In this document: piece by piece, positions 16,521 through 26,922 of the stretch
Numbering within the stretch: position 1 is the stretch's first letter
Layout: each line of letters opens with the position of its first letter
Assembly: GCF_040640155.1 (NCBI RefSeq)
Contig: NZ_JBFABE010000014.1
Span: forward strand, 62,001-126,000
Length of the DNA stretch: 64,000 nucleotides
Direction: 5' to 3'
From: Streptosporangium sp040640155
GTDB lineage: Bacteria; Actinomycetota; Actinomycetes; Streptosporangiales; Streptosporangiaceae
Made by a program: the position numbers and the translations under genes
Notes under the pieces: model-generated
Databases searched by the model: none
Told to the model about the DNA's origin: nothing
Seen by the model: only the letters and a program-made list of their open reading frames with translations

Positions 16521-17699
16521 ATGCGCGCCATCCCCCTGAAGTCCTTCACGTCGCTGGCCGTTCTCGGTCTCCTGGTCACCGGATGTGGCCAGGGGCTGCT
16601 CGGTGGCGGCGAAGACGGCGGCGGCCAGGCGGCCGGCAAGAAGGACGAGCCGATCGTGCTCGGCATGCTGGTCCCGCAGTCGGGCAGCGAGGCCGCCATC
16701 GGTCCCTACATGAGCAACGCGGCACAGCTCGCGATCGACGAGATCAACGCCAAGGGCGGCGTGCTGGGCCGCCAGCTCCAGCTGAAGACCGCCGACGACG
16801 CCTGTGACGCCCAGTCGGCGGCGGCCGGTGCCAACAAGCTGGTCACCGAGGGGATCGACGTCTCCGTGGGCGGTTACTGCTCCGGGGCGACGCTACCCAC
16901 CCTGCCGATCTTCGGCAAGGCCGGCATCCCGATGATCATTCCGGCCGCCAACTCCCAGGAGCTGGTGGACCAGAAGCTCAAGCACGTCTTCCTGATCAAC
17001 GGCACCGGTTCCCAGCAGGCCGAGGCCGCCGAGAAGTGGATCGCCAAGCAGGGTTCCAAGAGCGTCGCGCTGATGCACGACAACACCAGCTACTCCAAGG
17101 ACATCGCGCTGCGCACCCAGACCCTGCTGAAGGCTCCCGACGGGGCCGAGGCGGTCATCACCGAGGCGGTCACCCCCAAGGAGAGCGACTACAGCGCCAA
17201 CATCACCAACGTGCTGGCCAAGAAGCCCGACTTCGTCTACTGGACCGGCTACTTCCAGGAGGGCGGCCTGATCGCCCGCCAGCTCCGGCAGGCCGGCTAC
17301 AAGGGCTCCATCATGGTCGGCGACGGCTCGGTCTCGCCCAAGCTGATCGAGATCGCCGGTGACGAGGCCGCCGAGGGCCTCTACGCCACGATGACCCAGA
17401 CCCCCGACACGCTGGAAGGCGCCGAGGGCTGGATCGACGCGTACAAGAAGAAGTTCGGCACCGACCCCGGGCCGTACTCCAACCAGGCCTACGACGCGGT
17501 GCGGCTGGCCGCCGAGGCGGTCACCAAGGCGGGCGGCACCGACGGCACCAAGGTGATCGCCGCCCTGGAGGCCGTCGACGGCTTCTCGATGTTCTCCGGG
17601 CCGCTGAAGTTCACCCCCGAGCACACCCTGGCCAACGGCGGGTTCCAGATCCTCGTCGTGAAGGACGACGCCTTCGCCCTTCAGGACTCCCTCAAGTGA
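16521..17699 (+). CDS. Branched-chain-amino-acid-type ABC importer, substrate-binding lipoprotein
   Basis: 392-residue periplasmic-binding-protein type I (Peripla_BP_6/LivK-like). The N-terminus has a short hydrophobic signal and the lipobox LVTGC, so it is membrane-anchored outside the cell. The mature part shows VLGMLVPQSGSEAAIGPYM, DEINAKGGVLGRQLQL and YCSGATLPTLPIF, all usual in Leu/Ile/Val or urea/amide receptors. It heads a five-gene importer. Because the hydroxyproline operon lies just upstream and a GntR regulator just downstream, hydroxyproline or another amino acid is a plausible ligand; the sequence alone cannot decide. Confidence 0.88.
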   Translation: MRAIPLKSFTSLAVLGLLVTGCGQGLLGGGEDGGGQAAGKKDEPIVLGMLVPQSGSEAAIGPYMSNAAQLAIDEINAKGGVLGRQLQLKTADDACDAQSAAAGANKLVTEGIDVSVGGYCSGATLPTLPIFGKAGIPMIIPAANSQELVDQKLKHVFLINGTGSQQAEAAEKWIAKQGSKSVALMHDNTSYSKDIALRTQTLLKAPDGAEAVITEAVTPKESDYSANITNVLAKKPDFVYWTGYFQEGGLIARQLRQAGYKGSIMVGDGSVSPKLIEIAGDEAAEGLYATMTQTPDTLEGAEGWIDAYKKKFGTDPGPYSNQAYDAVRLAAEAVTKAGGTDGTKVIAALEAVDGFSMFSGPLKFTPEHTLANGGFQILVVKDDAFALQDSLK

Positions 17700-17914
17700 C
17701 CGGGAACACCTCGCCCGGGGCCCGCGGCGGCGACGCCGCGGCCCGCGGGAGCGCGCCGGGCGGCGAGAACGACGCCCGCCCGGAGACCCCGGGGGAGCGG
17801 TCGCCCGACGGCTACCGGGGCAGGCACCGGCGTCCGGGCACGAGCGGCGGCAACGGCGGCAGCGGCGGGCACGGCGGCCCGGACCGCCCGCTGGCGAAGC
17901 GGGCGGCGCGATGA
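17696..17914 (+). CDS. Possible 72-residue bridging ORF, Gly/Arg-rich
   Basis: The 211-bp gap between receptor and permease is spanned by one frame that starts at GTGA (17696-17699, overlapping the receptor stop) and ends at ATGA (17911-17914, overlapping the permease start). It encodes a low-complexity Gly/Arg/Pro/Ser peptide with a GGNGGSGGHGG run and no domain. The permease has no clear Shine-Dalgarno of its own, so ribosomes arriving through this frame could help initiate it. It could equally be chance. Confidence 0.25.
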   Translation: MTGNTSPGARGGDAAARGSAPGGENDARPETPGERSPDGYRGRHRRPGTSGGNGGSGGHGGPDRPLAKRAAR

Positions 17915-18800
17915 CGCAGCTCGTCTGGAACGGCCTTTTCGTCGGCTCGTTCTACGCCCTGGTGGCCCTGGGCTACAGCATGGTGTACGGGATCATCAAG
18001 CTGCTCAACTTCGCCCACGGCGACCTGTACATGCTGGGCGCGTTCGCCGGCTTCGCCATCCTCGGCGCGGTCGGCGGCGTGACCTCCTCCATGGCGCTGC
18101 CGCTGCTGCTCGCGGTCCTGCTGGCGACCATGGCGCTCACCGGCCTGGCCGGGGTCGCGCTGGAGCGGATCGCCTACCGCCCGCTCCGCCGCGCCCCCCG
18201 CCTGTCCCTGCTGATCACCGCGGTGGGCGCCTCCTTCGCCCTGGAGTACGGGATGCGCGCCGTGGCCGGGGCCGACCCGCGGGTCTACCCGGTACGCCTG
18301 GGCGGCACCTCGATCGAGATCCTCGGCGCCCGGATCACCCTGCAGCAGCTCGCCCTGATCGCGGTGGCGGTGGTGCTGATGGCCGGGCTCAACCTGCTGG
18401 TCACCCGCACCCGGCAGGGCCGGGCCATGCGGGCCATCGCGCTGGACCCGCGCACCAGCGCGCTGATGGGCATCGACGTCAACGCCGTGATCTCGCGCAC
18501 CTTCTTCATCGGCTCGGCCCTGGCCGGGGCCGCGGGCGTGATGGCCGGGGCCTACTACGGCAAGATCGACTTCCTGATGGGCTTCCTGATCGGCCTCAAG
18601 GCCTTCACCGCGGCGGTCATCGGCGGCATCGGCAACATCCCGGGCACCATGCTCGGCGGGCTGCTGCTCGGGCTGCTGGAGTCGTTCGGCACGTTCTGGC
18701 TGGGCGGCGAGTGGCGCGACGTGTTCGCGTTCGGGGTGCTGATCCTGTTCCTGACCGTGCGGCCCACCGGCCTGCTCGGCGAACGCGTCACGGAGCGGGT

Positions 18801-18804
<4 letters not shown>
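17911..18804 (+). CDS. Branched-chain-type ABC importer permease (LivH-like)
   Basis: 297-residue membrane protein with eight or so helices. It opens with the family segment LVWNGLFVGSFYALVALGYSMVYGIIKLLNFAHGD (read as successive parts) and carries the EAA-like coupling loop RAIALDPRTSALMGIDVN. The C-terminal GGIGNIPGTMLGGLLLGLLE is characteristic. It pairs with the next gene to form the channel. GTGA overlap with LivM-like follows. Confidence 0.9.
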
Positions 18805-19762
<958 letters not shown>

Positions 19763-19766
<4 letters not shown>

Positions 19767-20582
19767 GCCTGCTGAGCGTGACCGACCTGCGCCTGACCTT
19801 CGGCGGGGTGACGGCCATCGACGGCCTGACGTTCTCGGTGGACGAGGCGGAGATCGTCTCGGTCATCGGCCCCAACGGGGCGGGCAAGACGTCGGCCTTC
19901 AACTGCGTCACCGGGTTCTACCGGCCGACCGCGGGGCGGATCACCCTGCGCGGCAAGGACCTGCCGGGACTGCGGCCCTCGGCCGTGGCCGCCCTCGGCG
20001 TCGCCCGCACCTTCCAGAACCTGCGCCTGTTCGGCGAGCTGTCGGTCCTGGACAACGTGCGGGCCGGATCGCACCTGTGGCTGCGCCAGAGCGTCTTCGA
20101 CGCGCTGCTGCACACCCCCCGCTACCGGCGTTCCGAGCGTGAGTGCACCGAGCAGGCCCACCACTGGCTCGACTTCGTCGGCCTGCGCGGCGACCGGTAC
20201 GGGCAGGCCCGCAACCTGCCCTACGGCGAGCAGCGCCGCACCGAGATCGCCCGCGCCCTGGCGCGCAAGCCCGACCTGCTGCTGCTCGACGAGCCCGCCG
20301 CCGGGCTCAACCACGGCGAGAAGGCCGAGATGCTCGACCTGATCCGGCGGATCCAGGCCCTGGGCGTGGCCATCGTGCTCATCGAGCACGACATGGGACT
20401 GGTCATGGAGGTCTCCGAGAGGGTGGTGGTGCTCAACTTCGGCAGGGAGATCGCCGACGGCCGCCCCGAGGACGTCCGGCGGAACCCGGCCGTCATCGAG
20501 GCCTACCTCGGCGGAGACATCACCGCCGAGGAGAGGGGCACCGCCGAGGAGAGGGACACCACGCAGACCGGGAGCGACGCCG

Positions 20583-20590
<8 letters not shown>
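19763..20590 (+). CDS. Branched-chain-type ABC importer ATPase (LivG-like)
   Basis: 275-residue ATP-binding subunit. Walker A is GPNGAGKTS, the Q-loop region VARTFQNLRLF is typical of LivG, the signature is LPYGEQRRTEIARAL (YGEQ instead of SGGQ, as in many LivG proteins), Walker B is LLLLDEPAAGLN and the H-loop VLIEHDM. A short tail repeats AEERGT/AEERDT, coded by a small tandem duplication. GTG start with a good Shine-Dalgarno (AAGGAGG); the end overlaps the next gene by 8 bases. Confidence 0.9.
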
Positions 20591-21290
<700 letters not shown>

Positions 21291-21524
21291 CGAGGGCCCG
21301 GCGGGGTCTGACGGGGGTCTGACGGGGCCCGGCGGGGGCGGCGGGAACGGCGCCCGCCCCGGCCCCCACCCGGGCCTGGCGGGGACGCCCGGGGGCGCCC
21401 GTGCCCCGCGCGAGATCCCGGGCGCCCCCGGGGGTTCGGCGGTGGCCGTACGGCCTGGGAGGATGTGACGGTGGCGGGTTCCGCCCACCGGGACATGGAC
21501 GCGGTCGACAGGAGAGGCTCCGGT

Positions 21525-22208
21525 ATGGCTTCGAGGGCGGACGGCCGACCCGACCTGCCCGCGGTGGGCGAGAGGCAGAGCCTGCGGGAGCAGGTGGCCC
21601 ACGCGCTGCGGGCGGCCCTGATCACCGGTGAGATGCGGCCCGGCATGGTCTACTCCGCCCCGCTGCTCGCCGCCCAGTTCGGGGTCTCCGCCACCCCGGT
21701 GCGCGAGGCCATGCTCGACCTGGCCAAGGAGGGCCTGGTGGAGGCGGTGCGCAACAAGGGTTTCCGCGTCAGCGAGCTGTCCGAGCGCGACCTGGACGAG
21801 CTGGCCGAGATCCGCGAGCTCATCGAGGTGCCCACGGTGACGCGACTGGCCGGTGCCGATCACGCGCGGGCCTTCGAGACGCTGCGCCCGATGGCGCAGG
21901 AGATCGTCGACGCGGCCGAGCGGGGCGACCTGCTCGCCTACGTCGACGCCGACATCCGCTTCCACCTGGAACTGCTCGCCCTGGGGGGCAACTCCCACCT
22001 CGTGGAGGTGGTCCGCGACCTGCGCAACCGGGCCCGCCTGTACGGCCTGTCCGACCTCCAGCGGCGCGGCAGGCTCGCCGACTCCGCCCGCGAGCACCTC
22101 GCCCTGCTGGACCTGCTCTCGACCGGGGACGCCGGCGGCGCCGAACGGCTGATGCTGCACCACATCCAGCACGTCCGGGGCATCTGGGCCGGCTCCGCGG
22201 AGCCCTGA
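21525..22208 (+). CDS. GntR-family regulator, FadR/FCD subgroup
   Basis: About 227 residues: an N-terminal winged helix (LREQVAHALRAALITGEMRPG, then VSATPVREAMLDLAKEGLVE) and a C-terminal all-helical FCD ligand domain with the metal-binding DIRFHLELL and the later histidines of REHLALL and MLHHIQHV. FCD regulators commonly respond to carboxylic or amino acids. The ATG at 21525 is preferred because of AGGAGAGG seven bases upstream; an in-frame GTG at 21465 would add 20 residues. It is a likely controller of the importer, the hydroxyproline operon, or both. Confidence 0.87.
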   Translation: MASRADGRPDLPAVGERQSLREQVAHALRAALITGEMRPGMVYSAPLLAAQFGVSATPVREAMLDLAKEGLVEAVRNKGFRVSELSERDLDELAEIRELIEVPTVTRLAGADHARAFETLRPMAQEIVDAAERGDLLAYVDADIRFHLELLALGGNSHLVEVVRDLRNRARLYGLSDLQRRGRLADSAREHLALLDLLSTGDAGGAERLMLHHIQHVRGIWAGSAEP

Positions 22209-22241
22209 CGCCCGCGCCGCGGGCACGGGCCCGCCGGGCCC

Positions 22242-22271
22242 CCGGGGGGCGCCGAGCCGGGGGGCGCCGAG
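22242..22271. repeat. Perfect 15-bp direct repeat, two copies
   Basis: CCGGGGGGCGCCGAG occurs at 22242-22256 and again immediately at 22257-22271, in the 112-bp gap between the convergent GntR and EamA genes. No gene here. Confidence 0.6.
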
Positions 22272-22320
22272 CCCGGGGAGGGCGCGGGTTCCACGGCCCG
22301 GCGCCGGGGCGCCGCGCGGG

Positions 22321-23238
22321 TCAGCCGGAGGAGCGGGTGGCGCCCAGGGTCGCGACGACCACGCAGCCGACCGCGGCCCACTCGCGCGCCTGGAGCACCT
22401 CGCCCAGCACCACCAGGCCGACCAGCGCGGCCACCGCCGGCTCCAGGCTCATCAGGATGCCGAAGACCCGCTTGGGCATCCTGCGCAGCGCCTCCAGCTC
22501 GATCGAGTAGGGGATCACCGACGACAGCAGGGCCACCCCCAGGCCGATCAGCAGCACCTCGGGCCGGAGCAGGTCGACGCCGCCCGAGGAGATCCCGACG
22601 GGGGCGACCACCACGCAGGAGACGATCATCGCCAGGGAGAGCCCGGTCGCCCCGGGGAAGCGACGGCCGACCGAGGCCGACAGCAGGATGTAGGCGGCCC
22701 AGCAGGCCCCCGCGACCAGGGCGAAGGCGATCCCGGCCCAGCTGATCCTGGACGTGGCCGCGCCCCACGGGGCCAGCAGCACCACGCCCGATCCGGCGAG
22801 CGCCACCCAGAGCAGGTCGAGGCGGCGGCGCGAGGCCGCCACCGCGACGCCGAGCGGGCCGAGGAACTCGATGGCCACCGCGATCCCCATGGGCAGGCGG
22901 GCCAGCGCCTCGTAGAACGACAGGTTCATCACGCCCAGGGTCAGGCCGAACGCCGCGCCCGCCGCCAGGTCCGCCCGCGTCAGCCCCCTCAGCCGGGGCC
23001 GGGCGATCGCCCCCAGGATCACCGCGCTGACGGCGATCCGCAGGAACACCACCGCGCTCGGTGAGAGCTGGGCGAACAGGTCCTTGGCGAATCCCGCGCC
23101 CACCTGGACCGACAGGATGGCCAGCAGGACCAGCCCGGACGGCGGTACGGCGTCGGAGGCGGCCCTCAGCAGCGCTCCCGGCCTGGGCGGGCCGGGCTCG
23201 TAGGGTTCTGCGGGCCCGTGCAGGGCTTCGGCGGTCAC
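22321..23238 (-). CDS. EamA/RhtA-like metabolite exporter
   Basis: Ten-helix DMT-superfamily transporter of the EamA type. It resembles RhtA amino-acid exporters: early AKDLFAQLSPSAVVFLRI, MNLSFYEALARLPMGIAVAIEF in parts, and in the second half SSVIPYSIELEALRRMPKRVFGILMSLEPA in parts, followed by LVVLGE. The GTG at 23236-23238 is preferred, with GAGGAGCG placed ideally before it; an in-frame GTG at 23269-23271 would add 11 residues. The substrate is not determinable; threonine/homoserine-like amino acids are the family norm. Confidence 0.85.
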   Translation of the reverse strand: MTAEALHGPAEPYEPGPPRPGALLRAASDAVPPSGLVLLAILSVQVGAGFAKDLFAQLSPSAVVFLRIAVSAVILGAIARPRLRGLTRADLAAGAAFGLTLGVMNLSFYEALARLPMGIAVAIEFLGPLGVAVAASRRRLDLLWVALAGSGVVLLAPWGAATSRISWAGIAFALVAGACWAAYILLSASVGRRFPGATGLSLAMIVSCVVVAPVGISSGGVDLLRPEVLLIGLGVALLSSVIPYSIELEALRRMPKRVFGILMSLEPAVAALVGLVVLGEVLQAREWAAVGCVVVATLGATRSSG

Positions 23239-23387
23239 GGCGCTCCTCAGGTGCAAAAAGGTCGGTGACACCTTACTGGGTGGGGCGTCTCCTCTCGGGA
23301 ACGTCCGTCATCCGAGACGCGCCCGGCCCCGGGTCGCCCGGCCCCCGGGTCGCCTCGCGCCCGGCGCCACCCCGCGTCCCCGTGTCG

Positions 23388-24827
23388 TCAGCGGGTGTAG
23401 AGCGCCACCGTCATGCCCGGCACCCGGCCCGTCCGCCGGGCCCTGACGCGGGCGAACCCCTCCCGCTCCAGGACGGCGACCCGGCCGACGCGCGCGGCCG
23501 CCTCGGACCCGCCCCGCCAGATCACCCACACCCGGTCGCGCCCGGTGAGGGCGGCGGCCAGGTCGGCGTGCTCGGGGTAGCCGAACGAGTCCGGCAGCGG
23601 ATCCGGGCCGGCGAGCATCACGTCGTCGGGCAGATTCCCGCCGCCGTAGTACAGCAGGCCCTGCCGCAGCGAGGAGCGCCCGTAGACGAGGGCGTCCCCG
23701 GGCCGGGCCTCGGCGGCCAGGATACGCGCCGCCCGGGGGTAGTTCTCGTGGTGGCCGTCCTCCCCGCGCACGTCGAGCTGACCGGGCAGTCCGGCCGCCA
23801 GCACGCCCGCCAGCACGAGCCCGGCGGGCGGCCGGGGCAGCGCGGCGAGCGCGAGCCCGGCCAGCAGCGCGTACGCGGGCACCGTGGCGAACAGGTAGCG
23901 GTCGACGTAGACCGGGGTGATCAGGTGGGACAGCGCGAACAGCAGCAGGGGCGGCAGGAGGGCCCAGCCGGCCAGCAGCGCGACCCAGAGCCGGTCGGCG
24001 CCGTGGCGCCGCAGGAAGGGGGCCGCCGCCGCGAGCAGGAGCAGCGCGCCCCCCGCCAGGGCGGTGCCGCCGATCATCCTGGGCAGTGCCAGGAACACGT
24101 CGGGCCCGGGCAGGGCGATCCAGCTGATCGCGTGCCGCTCGGCGAAGCCGACCACCGCCCAGACGGCCCCGGGGACGAGGCCGGCCGCCAGGCAGGCCAG
24201 CGTCCTGGGCAGGACCCTCCGCCCGTACAGGGCGACCGCCGCCAGGTGCGCCGCCGCGACGAGCAGGGCGAACACCTGGGTGCAGCCGAGCAGCGCCACC
24301 GCGGCCGCGTACCCCCACCACCCCCGGCGCCGCCCCGGCTCGGTGACGGCGCGGTGCAGCGCCCAGGTGGCCAGGACCGCGGCCGCGGCGGCGAACGCGT
24401 AGGAGCGGGCGTTCTGCCCGTGGTAGGAGACCGACGGCAGCGCCACGTGGACGGCGGCGGCGGCCAGCCCGGCGGGCCACGAGCTCAGCCGGCGCCCCAG
24501 GTCGGCGATGAGCGCGGTGGCCGCCCCGGCGGCGAGCGCCGAGGGCAGGCGCATCCACCACTCGGCCTGCCCGAACTCCAGCCACAGGTGCATGAACGCG
24601 TAGTACGGCAGGAAGTGCCCGTCGATGTGCAGGGCCAGCTCCCACAGCCCCCCGGCGCTCCGGCGGGCCGCGCTGAGGGTGGCGAGCTCGTCGGAGGAGT
24701 GGGAGACCGTGGAGGAGCCCGCGACGCAGACGAGCGTGGCGACGATCCCCGCGGCCAGGGCCGGCCACCTCCGCGCCGGTCGCGCCGGCGCCGGGGGGGC
24801 GTGATGTCGCGCCCCGGTAATGATCAC
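23388..24827 (-). CDS. GT-C fold membrane glycosyltransferase (GT39/ArnT-like)
   Basis: 479-residue protein with about 11-13 hydrophobic helices. The first extracytoplasmic loop carries an acidic pair, SHSSDELATLS, as in GT39/GT83 polyprenyl-phosphate-sugar transferases, and a later loop reads SYHGQNARSYAF. A hydrophilic C-terminal domain of about 120 residues follows the last helix. It probably transfers a sugar from a lipid carrier to an external acceptor such as a protein or wall glycan. Stand-alone; no recognisable partner. Confidence 0.75.
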   Translation of the reverse strand: MIITGARHHAPPAPARPARRWPALAAGIVATLVCVAGSSTVSHSSDELATLSAARRSAGGLWELALHIDGHFLPYYAFMHLWLEFGQAEWWMRLPSALAAGAATALIADLGRRLSSWPAGLAAAAVHVALPSVSYHGQNARSYAFAAAAAVLATWALHRAVTEPGRRRGWWGYAAAVALLGCTQVFALLVAAAHLAAVALYGRRVLPRTLACLAAGLVPGAVWAVVGFAERHAISWIALPGPDVFLALPRMIGGTALAGGALLLLAAAAPFLRRHGADRLWVALLAGWALLPPLLLFALSHLITPVYVDRYLFATVPAYALLAGLALAALPRPPAGLVLAGVLAAGLPGQLDVRGEDGHHENYPRAARILAAEARPGDALVYGRSSLRQGLLYYGGGNLPDDVMLAGPDPLPDSFGYPEHADLAAALTGRDRVWVIWRGGSEAAARVGRVAVLEREGFARVRARRTGRVPGMTVALYTR

Positions 24828-24886
24828 CCGGAGGATGCTAGGGGGTAAAGATCATCCCTGCCCCTCTTTCGGGGAGAAAAGTATGA

Positions 24887-25654
24887 TCACTCCCAGCGGA
24901 AGGTCCGCGCCGTCAGCAGCAGCGACACCGCCGCCCACGCCGCCAGGACCGCAACGGCCGCGAGCGGCGGCCCCGCGCCGTCGCCCAGCACCGCGCGCAG
25001 CCCGCCGGTGAGCGCGGAGATCGGCAGCAGCTCCAGCGCCGGCCGGACCGCCTCGGGGAACCTCTCCAGCGGGAAGGCGACCCCGCCGCAGGCCAGCAGG
25101 ACCAGGTAGACCAGGTTCGCCGCGGCGAGCGTGGCCTCGGCGCGGAGCGTCCCGGCCATCAGCAGGCCCAGGCCGCTGAAGGCGGCGGTGCCCAGCACGA
25201 CCAGCAGCAGCACCGCGAACGGCGAGCCGGACGGGCGCCATCCCAGGGCGAGCGCCACCGCGCAGACGACCGCGACCTGGACGACCTCCACGGCGATCAC
25301 CGCGAGCGTCTTGGCCAGCATCAGCCCGGTCCGCGTCAGGGGGGTCGCGCCCAGCCGCTTCAGCACCCCGTAGCGGCGCTCGAAGCCCGTGGCGATGGCC
25401 TGCCCGGTGAAGGCGGTGGACATCACCGCCAGCGCCAGCACCCCGGGGGCCATGAAGTCGATCCGGGAGCCGCCGCCCAGGTCCAGGATGGGGGCCGTCG
25501 AGAGGCCGACGAGCAGCAGCACCGGAATGATCATCGTGAGCAGGAGCTGCTCGCCGTTGCGCAGCGTCGCCCGGATCTCCGCGCCGGTCTGGGCCGCCAC
25601 CATCCGCCCCAGCGGCGCGGCCCCCGGGGCCGGGGTGAGGTCCAGCGTCGTCAT
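24887..25654 (-). CDS. ABC-2 type exporter permease
   Basis: 255-residue permease with six hydrophobic segments and the ABC-2 feature GFERRYGVLKRLGATPLTR before helix 3. The ATG at 25652-25654 (MTTLDLTP) has an AAGGAG Shine-Dalgarno; an in-frame codon 15 residues earlier lacks one. Pairs with the ATPase 41 bp upstream. Family members export drugs or antibiotics; the substrate is unknown. Confidence 0.87.
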   Translation of the reverse strand: MTTLDLTPAPGAAPLGRMVAAQTGAEIRATLRNGEQLLLTMIIPVLLLVGLSTAPILDLGGGSRIDFMAPGVLALAVMSTAFTGQAIATGFERRYGVLKRLGATPLTRTGLMLAKTLAVIAVEVVQVAVVCAVALALGWRPSGSPFAVLLLVVLGTAAFSGLGLLMAGTLRAEATLAAANLVYLVLLACGGVAFPLERFPEAVRPALELLPISALTGGLRAVLGDGAGPPLAAVAVLAAWAAVSLLLTARTFRWE

Positions 25655-25695
25655 GCGCGTCTCCTTCGGGGCGGGACGGGGCGTGGCCGGGCGTG

Positions 25696-26604
25696 TCACC
25701 GGAGCTCACGCCCGGTCAGCTCCAGGAAGACGTCCTCCAGGGTGCGCCGCTCGATGCTGAGGTCGTCGGCGGTCACGCCCTCGGCCGCGCACCAGGTCGT
25801 CACGGTCGCCAGCAGCTCGGGCGCGACCTGCCCCTCGATGATGTAGTGACCGGCCGGCGACTCCTTGGCCGCGCTGCCGACGGGCAGCGCGGCGAGCAGC
25901 TCGTCCAGGCAGAGCCCCGGACGGGCGCGGAAGCGCAGCTGCCGCTCGGCGCCGGTGAGGGAGGAGGGGGTGCCCTCGGCGACCACCCTGCCGCGGTCGA
26001 TGATCACGATGTGGTCGGACAGGCGCTCGGCCTCGTCCATGTGGTGGGTGGTGAGCACCACCGAGACCCCGCTCCGGCGCAGCTCGCGGACCAGCTCCCA
26101 GCAGGCGTGCCTGGCCTGCGGGTCGAGGCCCGCGGTCGGCTCGTCGAGGAAGACCAGCTCGGGACGGCCGACGACCGCCCCGGCCAGCGACAGCCGCTGC
26201 TGCTGGCCGCCGGAGAGCCTGCGGTACGGGGTGCGGGCGTGCTCGGTCAGCCCGAGCCGCTCCAGCAGCGCCGCCGGGTCGAGCGGACGGGCGTGGAAGC
26301 GGGCCATCAGCCGCAGCCACTGCCCGCAGCGGGCCGCGGGCGGGACGCCGCCGCTCTGGAGCATCACCCCGACCCTGGCCCGCAGCTCCTGCGCGGACGG
26401 GTCGAGCCCCAGCACCCTCACGCTGCCGGCGTCGGCCCGGCGGAACCCCTCGCAGATCTCCACGGTGGAGGTCTTGCCGGCCCCGTTGGGGCCCAGCACC
26501 GCGGTGACCGCGCCGCGGGCGGCGGTGAGGGTCAGGCCGTCGATCGCGGTCGTCCTGCCGTATCTCTTGACCAGGTCGACGATCGCGACGGCTGGGGAGT
26601 CCAT
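25696..26604 (-). CDS. ABC-2 type exporter ATPase
   Basis: 302-residue ATPase: Walker A GPNGAGKTS, signature LSGGQQQRLSLAGAVV, Walker B LVFLDEPTAGLDP, H-loop TTHHMDE, plus a C-terminal extension of about 80 residues seen in DrrA/CcmA-like exporters. The ATG at 26602-26604 is chosen because the frame beyond it is not family-like. The almost immediate upstream sequence (GTGGCC-ATG) suggests a short or absent leader. Upstream of it and of the divergent MFS gene is a 318-bp gap. Confidence 0.88.
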   Translation of the reverse strand: MDSPAVAIVDLVKRYGRTTAIDGLTLTAARGAVTAVLGPNGAGKTSTVEICEGFRRADAGSVRVLGLDPSAQELRARVGVMLQSGGVPPAARCGQWLRLMARFHARPLDPAALLERLGLTEHARTPYRRLSGGQQQRLSLAGAVVGRPELVFLDEPTAGLDPQARHACWELVRELRRSGVSVVLTTHHMDEAERLSDHIVIIDRGRVVAEGTPSSLTGAERQLRFRARPGLCLDELLAALPVGSAAKESPAGHYIIEGQVAPELLATVTTWCAAEGVTADDLSIERRTLEDVFLELTGRELR

Positions 26605-26851
26605 GGCCACGAGTTTAGAGACCGTACCGGGCGCCTTCGCTGCCGGACCACGCGTCCGGCGTCCGGAGCCGTCCCGCCGGTGCGCGCGGCCCGCCTTCCG
26701 GCGTGTCGCGGCGGGGTCCGTCCCGGGGGCCGCCGGACGCTCCGGCCAGCCCTTTTCAGGAAATTTCCGAAATACAGGAATTCGGCTGGCCAATTGATGG
26801 TTGGGACGCTTCGGCTCACGTGGCCCGCCGGGACTCGTGGGCCGTCCTGCG

Positions 26852-26898
26852 TCAACACGTCCACATCAATGCGTCATATGTCCGTGAGTCGTATGACG
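26852..26898 (+). promoter_or_regulatory. Candidate promoter and inverted repeat before the MFS gene
   Basis: TCAACA (26852-26857) and CATATG (26875-26880), 17 bp apart, form a plausible promoter. CGTCATA (26872-26878) and TATGACG (26892-26898) are a perfect 7-bp inverted repeat overlapping it. The remaining gap from 26605 holds an A/T-rich island with the palindrome GGAAATTTCC (26759-26768) and nothing gene-like. Confidence 0.4.
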
Positions 26899-26922
26899 GT
26901 GACCAAAAAAGGGAGTGCGAGT